The notes beneath the pieces are model-generated. The model had not been told where the DNA came from, searched no databases, and was given only the letters and a program-made list of their open reading frames with translations. DNA of 64,000 bases from Lithobates sylvaticus. Taxonomy: Eukaryota; Chordata; Amphibia; Anura; Ranidae. Location: the NCBI GenBank assembly GCA_028564925.1, contig CM053029.1, forward strand, positions 185,372,786 through 185,436,785, read 5' to 3'. Below are positions 42,937 through 52,597 of the stretch, piece by piece; the stretch's first letter is position 1, and every line of letters starts with the position of its first letter. The translations under genes were made by a program, and so were the position numbers.

Positions 42937-43525
42937 GTGTAATGGTCAGTGTAGGTGTCAGTGTAGGTGTCAGTGTAATGGTCAGTGTAGGTGTCAGTGT
43001 AATGGTCAGTGTAGGTGTCAGTGTAATGGTCAGGGCATGTGTCAGTGTAATGGTCAGTGTAGGTGTCAGTGTAATGGTCAGTGTAGGTGTCAGTGCATGT
43101 GTCAGTGTAATGGTCAGTGCAATGGTCAGTGTAGGTGTCAGTACATGTGTCAGTGTAGGGGTCAGTGCATGTGTCAGTGTAGGGGTCAGTGCATGTGTCA
43201 GTGTAGGGGTCAGTGCAGGGGTCAGTGCATGTGTCAGTGTAGGGGTCAGTGCATGTGTCAGTGTAGGGATCAGTTTAGGGGTCAGTGCATGTGTCAGTGT
43301 AGGGGTCAGTGCATGTGTCAGTGTAGGGGTCAGTGCATGTGTCAGTGTAGGGATTAGTGTAGGGGTCAGTGCATGTGTCAGTGTAGGGGTCAGTGCATGT
43401 GTCAGTGTAGGGGTCAGTGCATGTGTCAGTGTAGGGGTCAGTGCATGTGTCAGTGTAGGGGTCAGTGCATGTGTCAGTGTAGGGATCAGTGTAGGGGTCA
43501 GTGCATGTGTCAGTGTAGGTGTCAG
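42937..43525. repeat. 12/24-bp GTCAGTG minisatellite
   Basis: Built from GTGTCAGTGTAG-type 12-mers. The early part alternates with GTGTAATGGTCA, the later part forms a 24-bp higher-order unit with TAGGGGTCAGTGCATGTGTC. Degenerate units continue to about 43665. Confidence 0.92.
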
Positions 43526-43772
43526 GTAGATTAGTGTAGGTTCCAGGTAGGTCAGTGTAATTATCAGGTAGATCAGTGTAATGTGAGTAGTGCGGGAAGT
43601 AGGAGTCAGGTGGATCAGTGTATGTGTCTGTCAGGGGGTCAGTGTAGGGGTCAGATAGGTCACATGTGTAGCAACGGCAGGGTAAAGTGGAGTCAGGGGC
43701 GCGGCAAAATTAGGTTTCGCCTAGGGTGTCAAAGATCCTTGCACCATCCCTGTATTTTATATATATATATAT

Positions 43773-44407
43773 TGTGGCAGAGCGAAGCTCTGTCCCTTTG
43801 AAATTCGAGGTAAAAGGAGATACAGAGTTTGCATATCTACAGACTATAGAATTTAAATGGAGAAAACTGCTCTGTCAGTTTTCTCCAGGTTTTGCTAGTC
43901 CTGGATGGGATCTCCAACTGTGTCCGGGTCTTGAGGATGGCAAACAAGGTGTGTGCCCAGCTGCACACAGACCATATAATGAGGGGCTAATGAGTGGAGG
44001 ATGGTGGAGTGTGAGCAGCTTGCTGCTGCTGTATGAAGACAGACCTGTGGAGGGGTCATCCCTGTGTAAGGGGTATTCTTTGCCCAGAGACTGGGAAAGG
44101 AGGGACAGCCTTGAGAGTCGGGAAGACTAAGGAAGCCAGTGAGTCCAGGGGACTGGAAGGAATCAACTCTGTTGAGAGTAAGCAGAGGAACTGCTGACAA
44201 GAGAGAGCCAGGTGGCTTGGTATGTTTTTCATTGATGAATGCTTAATGAAGTTAAACCCCTGCGTGGGACTTCTGGATGGACTTTTGTGTTTTTCCTTTC
44301 TTCAATAAACGTGGGCTACCAGGCCCTTAACTCTATACGCCTGTCTGATGAGGACTCACTGCATTAAAAAAATGCATCTTTTCACTTGAGTTAAACACCC
44401 CCATGTT

Positions 44408-44410
<3 letters not shown>
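43773..44410 (+). mobile_element. Solo LTR-like fossil inside an (AT)n tract
   Basis: It starts TGTGGCAGAGCG and ends CCCATGTTACA (TG...CA), carries AATAAA near 44304 followed by GTGGGCTACCAGGCCC, and is bounded on both sides by ATATATAT. A related segment with AATAAAAGTGGGCTGCCATG lies at 47660-48073. No internal genes are present. Ty3/Gypsy is the likeliest origin. Confidence 0.6.

Positions 44411-44452
<42 letters not shown>
44411..44452. repeat. (AT)n microsatellite
   Basis: About 20 AT dinucleotides. With the shorter (AT)n at 43757-43771 it looks like one tract separated by the LTR-like element. Confidence 0.9.
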
Positions 44453-44610
44453 CTTTTCAAAGTAGAGGAAAGCCCACTTCCAGTCTTCAATTAGTGCAGT
44501 GCGATCTGGTCATCCCACTGACCAAATATAAGAAAAAGTCCAGAGGATCGCTGCACTCTAATTTCTTTATCGAACCAAAGTTCAAACAAACATTACATGA
44601 TGTGTAAGCT

Positions 44611-44650
44611 CATTACGTTTCGGGCTCACAAGCTTACGCCCTTCTTCAGA
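44611..44650 (-). ncRNA. Hammerhead-ribozyme-like motif
   Basis: On the minus strand CTGAAGA (44649-44643) fits the CUGANGA box, GGGC/GCCC can form stem II, and GAAAC follows at 44621-44617, then GTAAT. Penelope-like elements are known to carry hammerhead motifs in their terminal regions. Stems I and III were not convincingly closed by eye. Confidence 0.5.
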
Positions 44651-45040
44651 GCAAACACACATTTAAAGTCAGAGCTACACACATGGATTAAATACCAACA
44701 TTTCACACATTTGGAATCAATGATGTGCTTAGCAATCAATTGAATGCAAACGAAATCCTTTTCTTATACATCCTTATATCACAGGTGGGGAAATGGTTAG
44801 CCAAACGTAGAAACCCTCCCTTATTTCAACAGAAGCCTTCAACACATTTAATCTGTCAAAAAGAAACATGTACATAATGTATCACCAGCTAGACATCACA
44901 TTGAATGAATTATCACCTAAATGAACAGATGTAAATCCAGATCTGTATTCAACCCCTTGGGGGCAATCGTATCAAGAAAATTAATACAATATACTTCTCG
45001 CTTTTTTAAAATAGATTCTCGGTTACCACCCCTCCTATTC

Positions 45041-45319
45041 TTATTTGTCCCCTCCAGCACCATGAATTTTAATTGAGAAATCGAATGTCCTTTCTCCAAA
45101 AAAATGTCTCGCTAAAGGCAACTGTACCAATTTGTCTGCGATTGAATATTTATGCCTTGCTATCCTATCTTTAACTTTCTGAATGGTCTCTCCGATGTAA
45201 AGTAAACTACATGGACATTTTATTTCATATATTACATATGACGATTGGCAAGTGTAGTAACCTTTGATTTTAATATCATACCGCATATGTGGATGGGATA
45301 TACTCTTGCCTTTTATCAT
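45041..45319 (-). pseudogene. Penelope-like GIY-YIG endonuclease domain
   Basis: The minus-strand frame reads CQSSYVIYEIKCPCSLLYIG followed by ETIQKVKDRIARHKYSI. VIYEI...LLYIGET corresponds to the GIY...YIG core (VYxI-C--C---YVGxT in this family), and the downstream KDRIARH holds the conserved arginine and histidine region. It lies C-terminal to the reverse transcriptase, as in Penelope-like elements, where it nicks target DNA. Confidence 0.85.
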
Positions 45320-45743
45320 GGAGTTACATTGTATACGCGATAGACATGGTTACTAATGGGCTTGGAGGGACATATTGGTCATATATAATCGATCCCTTAA
45401 TGTTCGACCTTTTCTATATGAGGCTAAGAGGGGAGCTTGGAATTTACATGTTCGGATAATTCTCTCTTAATAAACCCCAATGTTTCTTAAGAATATTGTG
45501 AATACGAAGTGAATATGGATGATGCTGTGACACAAATGGAATTCTCCTATCATTTCTATGGTGATGCCTATTATCTGCTAAATGTGTACGTTCTTTTTTA
45601 ACTAATGAAGCTGGATAACCCCGCTTGACAAGCCTGGTTTCCATTTCATTTAGTGGATCACTAACAATTCTTTTAACCCTTTACAGTTGGCTCCTAGGTA
45701 ACGAAATAAACACCCCATGGGGGTGAAAACTCTTGTAGTGTAA

Positions 45744-46160
45744 TGCCCCGTACACACGGTCGGAAAATCCGACCACAAAATCCGTCGGATTTTTTCCGTC
45801 GGACTTTGTCCGAAACTGGTGTTGCATACACACGGTCGGACAAAGTGATCGGAAAATCCGATCATTCTGAATGTGATGACGTTCGTCCGTTACGACGGGA
45901 CTACGTTCACGTTAGTAGCCAATAGCTTTGGTCTCATAATTTGTTCTGAGCATGCGTTGCACTTTGTCCGTCGGAATTCTAGACACAAAAAAGTCCGATA
46001 GGATTTTGTTGTCGGAAAATTTGAGATCCTGCTCTCAAATTTTTTCCGTCAGAAATTTCGACGGAAAAAGTCAGATGGAGCCCACACACGGGTGGATTTT
46101 CCGACAACATGGTCCGATCGGACATTTTCCGTCGGAATTACCGACTGTGTGTATGGGGCA
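45744..46160. mobile_element. Harbinger-type MITE, copy d (417 bp)
   Basis: TAA at 45741-45743 and AAA at 46161-46163 (one base changed). Ends TGCCCCGTACACACGG and GTGTGTATGGGGCA. The opposite-strand Penelope copy at 46882-47191 has the uninterrupted sequence GTGTAATAATTG (read inverted) at the same place, a natural empty site. The centre differs from the other copies, with ATGACGTTCGTCCGTTACG. Confidence 0.92.
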
Positions 46161-46164
46161 AAAT

Positions 46165-46640
46165 AATTGATTACGATCAGTATTTTTTATAAACAGATGA
46201 CTCTCTATATTTGTACCATTTATTTTCAGTAATGTGTCCAAAAATGAGATCTCCCTATTACTGTACAAGACATTAAATTTCAGACCTGGGACTAAATAAT
46301 TGATATACTGATCAAACAATAAAAGGGTTCCAATGTCGCCATCCCACACCACCAAAATATCATCTATAAATCTGAGCCACCCCTTACAGTGCTCAGTAAA
46401 CATTTTATTATAAATAAATGAGGTCTCAATCATATTCATGAATATATTTGCGTATGGGGTTGCGACATTGGAACCCATCGCTGCGCCTTTAAGCTGCAAA
46501 TAATGTTTTTTTTTTTAAATAAAAAATAGTTCTCTTCAAGAACAATTTTAAGCAATGCAAGCAGAAAATCAATTTGTTCATCATTATAGCACTGTGACTG
46601 TATCAGTAGCCGCCGGCAGGCTTCCATGCCCAAATCATGT
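46165..46640 (-). pseudogene. Penelope-like reverse transcriptase fragment
   Basis: The minus strand encodes QLKGAAMGSNVATPYANIFM (the QL-G--MG-----P--AN-FM motif of Penelope-like reverse transcriptases) followed by WLRFIDDILVVWDG, the catalytic RFIDDI box, and GLKFNVLYSNREISFLDTLL. A short frame upstream (46633-46510) reads LLALLKIVLEENYFLF, the segment before this motif in the family. The aspartate pair is present. The N-terminal part is absent and the frame changes near 46500, so the enzyme is incomplete. Confidence 0.88.
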
Positions 46641-46657
46641 GGAATGACAGGTTTAAG

Positions 46658-47191
46658 AGTTCACCTTGTACCTACATTATTTTCACAGAATTTTGATTTC
46701 AAAACAAAGTTTGCACAGATTGCAAACAAATGTTTGTTCAATATAATGACATTGACAGTGCAATTCCTACAACAGGAACGAGTGGTGATTAAATAGCAGA
46801 TTGCTGATATTGAGAAACAACTGGAGGAACTTTCTAACAGTGAGGATTTCACCAATATCAAAGTTAAAAACCTCTATTTAATACCATACGCAAATATATT
46901 TATGAATATGATTGAGACCTCATTTATTTATAATAACATGTTTACTGAGCACTGTATGGGGTGGCTCAGATTTATAGATGATATTTTGGTGGTGTGGGAT
47001 GGCGACATTGGAATCCTTTTTATTGTTTGATCAGTATATCAATAATTTAGTCCCAGGTCTGAAATGTAATGTCTTATACAGTAATAGGGAGATCTCATTT
47101 TTGCACACATTACTGAAAATAAATGTTTATAAAAAAAATACTGATCGTAATCAATTATTACACTTCAAGAGTTTTCACCCCCATGGGGTGT
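46658..47191 (+). mobile_element. Penelope-like element, plus-strand copy, internally deleted
   Basis: From about 46790 the + strand reads ...KQLEELSNSEDF, an N-terminal segment, and at about 46882 jumps to the IFMNMIETSFIYN... and RFIDDILVVWDGD part of reverse transcriptase. From 46882 to 47191 it is the inverse complement of 45704-46457 without the MITE. It ends where a TTAA-type repeat begins. Confidence 0.82.
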
Positions 47192-47195
47192 TTAA

Positions 47196-47655
47196 CCGCT
47201 TCAGCCCCGGAAGATTTTACCTCCTTCCTGACCAGAGCACTTTTTGCAATTCGGCACTGCGTCGCTTTAACTGACAATTGCGCGGTCGTGCGACGTTGCA
47301 CCAAAACAAAATTGACGTCCTTTTTTCCCCACAAATAGAGCTTTGTTTTGGTGGTATTTGATCTCTGCGGTTTTTATTTTTTGCGCTATAAACAAAAAAA
47401 GAGCGACAATTTTCAAAAAAACGCAATATTGTTTACTTTTTGCTATAATAGATATTCCCCCAAAAATATATAAAACATTTTTTTTTTTTCCTCAGTTTAG
47501 GCCGATATGTATTCTTCTACATATTTTTGGTAAAAAATCACAATAAGCGTATATTGATTGGGTTGCCCAAAAATTATAGCGTCTACAAAATAGGGGATAG
47601 TTTTATGGCATTTTTATTATTAATTTTTTTTTATTAGTAACGGCGGCGATCTGCG
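47196..47655 (+). mobile_element. 1-kb TTAA-type repeat, left half
   Basis: TTAA at 47192-47195 is followed by CCGCTTCAGCCCC and the usual landmarks (GCACTGCGTCGCTTTAAC, CACAAATAGAGC, GGCCGATATGTATTC, ACGGCGGCGATC). It breaks off at about 47655. Confidence 0.85.
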
Positions 47656-47659
47656 ATTG

Positions 47660-48073
47660 GCAGGGATGCTAATTGCACACCTGTGGGCTGGGTTCATAAA
47701 CATCCCAGGAAATGCAGTCAGTGCTCAGACCTGGAGACGGCTCCGCCCAGCAGACAGGAAGTCTGGCCAGGAGGTTGGGAGAGTTCCAGGAGATAGAGAC
47801 AGGAGCCTAAGACTGGAGGTGGCAGTCTGAAGCAGGCAGGTGTAGCCTGCGACTAAAGCAGCACGAAGCTGACAATGAGTAAGCCAGGAGGCTATCGTTT
47901 GGTTATGCAGTGATGGTGGAACCCCCTGCGAGGGAATATTTCTGTTGATTTGAACTTTTTTTCGTTTCCTTTAAATAAAAGTGGGCTGCCATGCCCTAAA
48001 ACACAAGTCTGGAGTGGCACGTTTCTGAAAAATCGCATGCACCACTTGAATCTAATCACCCCGAATCGTCACA
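47660..48073 (+). mobile_element. LTR 3' part (fossil), related to 43773-44410
   Basis: Contains CCCCTGCGAGGGAATATTTC, AATAAAAGTGGGCTGCCATG and an end ATCGTCACA followed by ATATATA. The layout from the C-rich block through AATAAA to the terminus parallels the LTR-like element at 43773-44410. Incomplete at the left. Confidence 0.55.
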
Positions 48074-48090
48074 ATATATACAGATAGTCT

Positions 48091-48124
<34 letters not shown>

Positions 48125-48194
48125 ACTGTATCCAGTTTAGCTATATCTGACTGCAGGCCGTCCCTGGTATACTTTTTCTAATATACTTCAGGCG

Positions 48195-48555
48195 GTGTAC
48201 ACAGTACTGTGCACCCATAGTGCAGTTGCTACTACTTTTCTGGTGGTGTACACAATACAGTACACCCATAGTTGTTATTACACTTCTATTGGTGCACTGT
48301 ACACAGTACCGTGCACCCCTATTGCAGTTGCTACTACTTTTCTGGTGGTGTACACAGTACACAATACATACAGTGCACCCATAGATGCTATTAGACTTCT
48401 GGTGGTATACACAATGCCGTTCACCCCTAGTGCATTTGCTACTACTTTTCTGGTGGTGTACACAATATAGTACACCCATAGTTGTTATTACACTTCTGTT
48501 GGTGTACACAGTAACGTGCACCCCTAGTGCAGTTGCTAGTGCTACTACTTTTCTG
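48195..48555. repeat. About 50-bp minisatellite, seven units
   Basis: Units contain GTGTACACAGTACCGTGCAC then CCCTAGTGCAGTTGCTACTA or CCCATAGTTGTTATTACACT. The two versions alternate, giving a higher-order period of about 100. CACCC landmarks fall at 48213, 48264, 48314, 48376, 48422, 48474 and 48519. Confidence 0.85.
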
Positions 48556-49084
48556 GTGGTGCTTTGTCTTGATTGAATCTTTTCATCTGACTGTTGTGAA
48601 TCTTAATCCTTTGTGCACCCAATTAAATAAATTTTTATTTACATCATCATTATCAGCTTATCAATTTCTGTTCCTATTGAGCGCTGTTTTTAGTATATTT
48701 TTTTGTGAACTTTTTCCTGCGCTCAACAAAAGTATCTGGGAGGCTTTACAGTGTTGTTCTCTCCTGTAAGAGTTAATATAGGAAAAAGGTGTCTTCGCTG
48801 ATGCTTTATCACCAACCCAAAATTTTCTAAATCCAATTGTCATTGGGACAGAAAGTGAGGTGAAATCTTCTGAACAGGGGCACAGACAGCAAAACAAATG
48901 TTACATGGGTGATGATAACCCTTCCCTATGTTATCCAAAAAGCTTAAAAATATTTATTTTGGCTGGAGCTACACTTACAAAATGTACCTGTTCCAAATTA
49001 CAAATAGATTCAACTTAAGAACAAACCTACAATCCCTATGTTGTTTGTAACCCGGGGACTGCCTGTATACTGCTGCTGTTCAGA
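48556..49084. other. Mostly unassigned; mariner-like fragment at its right
   Basis: About 48960-49072 contains ATTCAACTTAAGAACAAACC and TTTGTAACCCGGGGACTG, phrases found at the ends of an old mariner/Tigger-type repeat. No other element is clear. Confidence 0.4.
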
Positions 49085-49555
49085 GTATATAGGGCCTGGA
49101 TGCCCACGCCTTTTTTTTTATTTGGATGCAGGGTTTACCTTAATATCCATACCAGACACAAAGGGCCTGGTAATGGGCTGGGGGGGGGGGGGGGGCAACA
49201 TTACATTACAGCCGCAAGTAGTTTTAAATGACTTTTATTCCTTTAGAAATGTCATTTTGTGCAGGGACTGTTCTAAACACGGGGGAAATGCACCACTTTA
49301 CAGGAATACTATAGTCACCCCCCAGGCACAATATTTAAAGGAATATTACACTTTTATTGTTTCACTTTAAGTGTTATTAAAATCACTGCTCCCGAAATAA
49401 TGTCAGTTTTTAAAACTTTTTTGAATTGATACATGTCCCCTGGGGCAGGACCCGGGTCCCCAAACACTTTTTATGACAATAACTTGCTAATTAGCCTTTA
49501 AAATTAGCACTTTTGATTTTTCACGTTCGAGTCCCATAGACTTTAATGGTGTTCA
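49085..49555 (-). mobile_element. Fragment of the TAGGGATGAG hAT family
   Basis: In inverse orientation it carries the terminal landmarks CCTGGGGCAGGACCCGGGTC, TTCGAGTCCCATAGACTTTA and the AATATCCATACCAGAC block seen at 10243-12824 and 38974-39600. The terminus itself is lost at the junction with a Harbinger-type fragment. Confidence 0.75.
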
Positions 49556-49559
49556 CACA

Positions 49560-49697
49560 AATTTAGTCCCGTCATATGTCAGCGCGTTCTAAACGATCGG
49601 ATTTTGGTGTGATCATGTGTAGGCAAGTCCGTTTCAGCGGAAAAGTCCTTCGGAGTTCAGTGCGACGAGAAGTCCGCTCGTGTGTTTGCGGCCTTAG
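49560..49697. mobile_element. Harbinger-type MITE fragment, copy e
   Basis: Only the right part remains: GATCGGATTTTGGTGTGATC, GTGTAGGCAAGTCCG and the end CTCGTGTGTTTGCGGC followed by CTTA. No left terminus. Confidence 0.6.
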
Positions 49698-49708
49698 TCC
49701 TCTCCATA

Positions 49709-50351
49709 AATGTAGCAGAAGTGGATGTAAATCCAATTTTTTGTTTTAATTAAGGCTTGCACCTTGTACAGTATAGGATTTCATGTCATCTGTGCACAGT
49801 CTTGTCACAAAGAGTTAATCCAGCTCTGAGCAATCCACTTTTTTCAGTGAGATAAAAACTGACACATAGAGAAATAGTAGTCAGTTCTTCCCCCTTGCTG
49901 TGAGTGACAGGTGATTTACATATCTCATGTACGAGTCTGAGAGAGGCATTCTGTGTACTTCAGATCCCCTCTTCCTTTCTTCTCCAGCTCTCCCAGGATT
50001 GGCTGTGCCACACCTCAGCATGATTGGACATGCTGAAGTCATGTGGTGACTTTTCTGGGTTTTGAATGGTTAGTGATCATAGCAGAAGTTCAGTGTAAGA
50101 AATACACAGGAGAAAATGTATGTTGACAAGGGGAGTGTAGAGGTGGGCGGGGAGTCTACTGACATCACGTCTCCACCCACAGAGCTCCGGACAACAGACC
50201 CACCCACAGAATCTGCAGTTTTTCTGGTCTCATAAAAGACAGAGGGGAGACATTTGACAGGTAAACATACATGCAGGAGGCATGTACATATCCTTATAGA
50301 TAACCACTATGGCAGTAGTTTAGAAAGGATGAGAGTGACTTTACATCGACT
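49709..50351. mobile_element. TTAA-type MITE
   Basis: The left AGTGGATGTAAATCC and the right TTTACATCGACT are inverse complements; the right end lies against TTAA at 50352-50355. Left TTAA not preserved. Confidence 0.6.
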
Positions 50352-50355
50352 TTAA

Positions 50356-50555
50356 AGTATAACTATAGGTAACACTTTTTATTTTTATTTTGGATAGAGT
50401 AAGGGAGTGTTATAGCCCCTGTAAGTTTATTTTTGTCACCCCTGTCCCATTGCAGAGATTTCCCTTCTTTTCCTGCTCCATAGCCAAACAGGAAGTGAGA
50501 GGAAATCCCTGCAAATTAAGGGACTCCACTGCCCCCCCCCCCCCCTCAGAACAAG
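50356..50555. mobile_element. Start of a further TTAA-type MITE
   Basis: Directly after the shared TTAA the sequence AGTATAACTATAGGTAACAC begins a repeat known to me from frog DNA, with AGGAAGTGAGAGGAAATCCCT at 50490-50510. The far end is not identified; 50556-50781 shows nothing more. Confidence 0.5.
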
Positions 50556-50999
50556 TATCCCCACTGGAAAATGTCGGTGTGGTTATTAAAAGGGGTTGTG
50601 GCCTTGACCGTAAAAAGTGGGAAGGGGTGGGTCATATTTAAATTAGGGGGTGCACGAGTTTAGTCAGGCCTAGGGCAGCACATCTAAATACACCACTGCA
50701 CAGCCTTTAGTAAATGTCCAATAAAGATTTTTAATGAGCCTGTGAAGTAGTGACGTTTTCCTGGTCTGTGATCTCATCAGAGTTACAGGCAGTGTTGGTC
50801 ATCTTACTTTAAAAAAGTAATTAGTTACGTTACAAATTACTTCTCCCAAAAAAGTAATTGAGTTAGTAACTCAGTTACTACATTGGAAAAGTAATTAGTT
50901 ACTCAGCAAAGTAACTGATTTTTTTTTTTTTTATATTCTTAGGGGCGGGTCTAGTATTACTGTAAGCAAGGGGCGCGTTCCCCCCTGCACGTCTATTTC

Positions 51000-51155
51000 C
51001 CCCCCCAACACATATATCTGTTTCCCCCTCTGTACCCCACTATACATCTGTCCCCCCCACACACACACATATATCTGTTCCCCCTCTGTACCCCACTACA
51101 CGTCTGTCCCCCCCCACACACATATATCTGTTCCCCCTCTGTACATCTGTCCCCC
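51000..51155. repeat. C-rich tandem repeat, unit about 52-58 bp
   Basis: ATATATCTGTTCCCCCTCTG recurs at about 51012, 51070 and 51122 with CCCACTACACGTCTGTCCCC between. Confidence 0.8.
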
Positions 51156-51294
51156 CCAAACTCACGGATCGGATCGTTGCAGAGTCACGGATCGGATCAT
51201 TTTTCGGATCAGCAAATAATAATTGAATTTGCAAAAACCTTTGAAAATTCCACCACCATAAAGCCCCCACTGTGTCATCTCCCCAACTGTAATA

Positions 51295-52597
51295 TTGTCT
51301 GAGTATAGCTGGGTACGGCTGGGTATCGCCGAGTATGGCTGGGTATCGCCGAGCATGGTTGGGTATTACCGCGTATTGCAGGGTGTGGCGGGGTATGGCC
51401 CGGTGTGGCGGGGTGTTGCAGGGTATGGCGGGGTGTTGCAGGGTATTGCGCAGTATTGGCAGGGTGTTGCAGAGTATTGCGCAGTATTGGCAGGGTGTTG
51501 CAGAGTATTGCGCAGTATTGGCAGGGTGTTGCAGAGTATTGCGCAGTATTGGCAGGGTGTTGCAGAGTATTGCGCAGTATTGGCAGGGTGTTTAGAGTAT
51601 TGGCAGGGTGTTGCAGAGTATTGCGCAGTATTGGCAGGGTGTTACAGAGTATTGCGCAGTATTGGCAGGGTGTTGCAGAGTATTGCGCAGTATTGGCAGG
51701 GTGTTGCAGAGTATTGGCAGGGTGTTGCAGAGTATTGCGCAGTATTGGCAGGGTGTTGCAGAGTATTGCGCAGTATTGGCAGAGTGTTGCAGAGTATTGC
51801 GCAGTATTGGCAGGGTGTTGCAGAGTATTGCGCAGTATTGGCAGGGTATTGCGCAGTATTGGCAGGGTGTTGCAGAGTATTGCGCAGTATTGGCAGGGTG
51901 TTGCAGAGTATTGCGCAGTATTGGCAGGGTGTTGCAGAGTATTGCGCAGTATTGGCAGGGTGTTGCAGAGTATTGCGCAGTATTGGCAGAGTGTTGCAGA
52001 GTATTGCGCAGTATTGGCAGGGTGTTGCAGAGTATTGGCAGGGTATTGCGCAGTATTGGCAGGGTGTTGCAGAGTATTGCGCAGTATTGGCAGGGGTGTT
52101 GCAGAGTATTGCGCAGTATTGGCAAGGGGGTTGCAGAGTATTGCGCAGTATTGGCAGGGTGTTGCAGAGTATTGCGCAGTATTGGCAGGGTGTTGCAGAG
52201 TATTGCGCAGTATTGGCAGAGTGTTGCAGAGTATTGGCAGGGTGTTGCAGAGTATTGCGCAGTATTGGCAGGGTATTGCGCAGTATTGGCAGGGTGTTGC
52301 AGAGTATTGCGCAGTATTGGCAGGGTGTTGCAGAGTATTGCGCAGTATTGGCAGGGTGTTGCAGAGTATTGCGCAGTATTGGCAGGGTGTTGCAGAGTAT
52401 TGCGCAGTATTGGCAGAGTGTTGCAGAGTATTGCGCAGTATTGGCAGGGTGTTGCAGAGTATTGGCAGGGTATTGCGCAGTATTGGCAGGGTGTTGCAGA
52501 GTATTGCGCAGTATTGGCAGGGTGTTGCAGAGTATTGCGCAGTATTGGCAGGGTGTTGCAGAGTATTGCGCAGTATTGGCAGGGTGTTGCAGAGTAG
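51295..52597. repeat. 31-bp minisatellite, block 1 (about 37 units)
   Basis: The unit GCGCAGTATTGGCAGGGTGT plus TGCAGAGTATT recurs every 31 bp from about 51448 (51448, 51479, 51510...). Some units are shortened or missing one third. The first 150 bases are degenerate and have a roughly 10-base rhythm (GGGTATTGCA-type), so the 31-mer looks like three such 10-mers plus one base. Confidence 0.95.

Larger units (their letters stand above)
42250..43752. mobile_element. hAT element carrying two minisatellites, 1.5 kb
   Basis: TATTTTAT is duplicated exactly at 42242-42249 and 43753-43760. The ends CAGGGCCGGTGC and GCACCATCCCTG are inverse complements with two mismatches, and the adjacent GCCTAGGGCGC / CGCCTAGGGTG block extends the symmetry. 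Between the ends lie a GC-rich 44-bp minisatellite and a GTCAGTG-type minisatellite. It has no transposase frame; long Cys/Gln-rich and Val/Ser-rich frames are repeat artefacts. Confidence 0.9.
44455..46657 (-). mobile_element. Penelope-like element, minus-strand copy
   Basis: Reading the minus strand: a reverse-transcriptase part (46640 to about 46165), a Harbinger MITE insertion, more of the coding region, a GIY-YIG endonuclease domain (about 45320-45041) and a 3' region with a hammerhead-like motif (44650-44611). Reverse transcriptase followed by GIY-YIG is diagnostic of Penelope-like elements. Coding is interrupted in several places, so the copy is not functional. The 5' part is absent: at about 46657 it meets a second copy in the opposite orientation. 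Confidence 0.88.

Noticed and set aside
42521-43529. Long open frames giving Cys/Gln-rich (CQCNGQ) and Val/Ser-rich (VSVGVSAC) repetitive proteins
   Set aside because: They follow stop-free minisatellite units inside a hAT element, occur in several frames at once and lack any non-repetitive domain.
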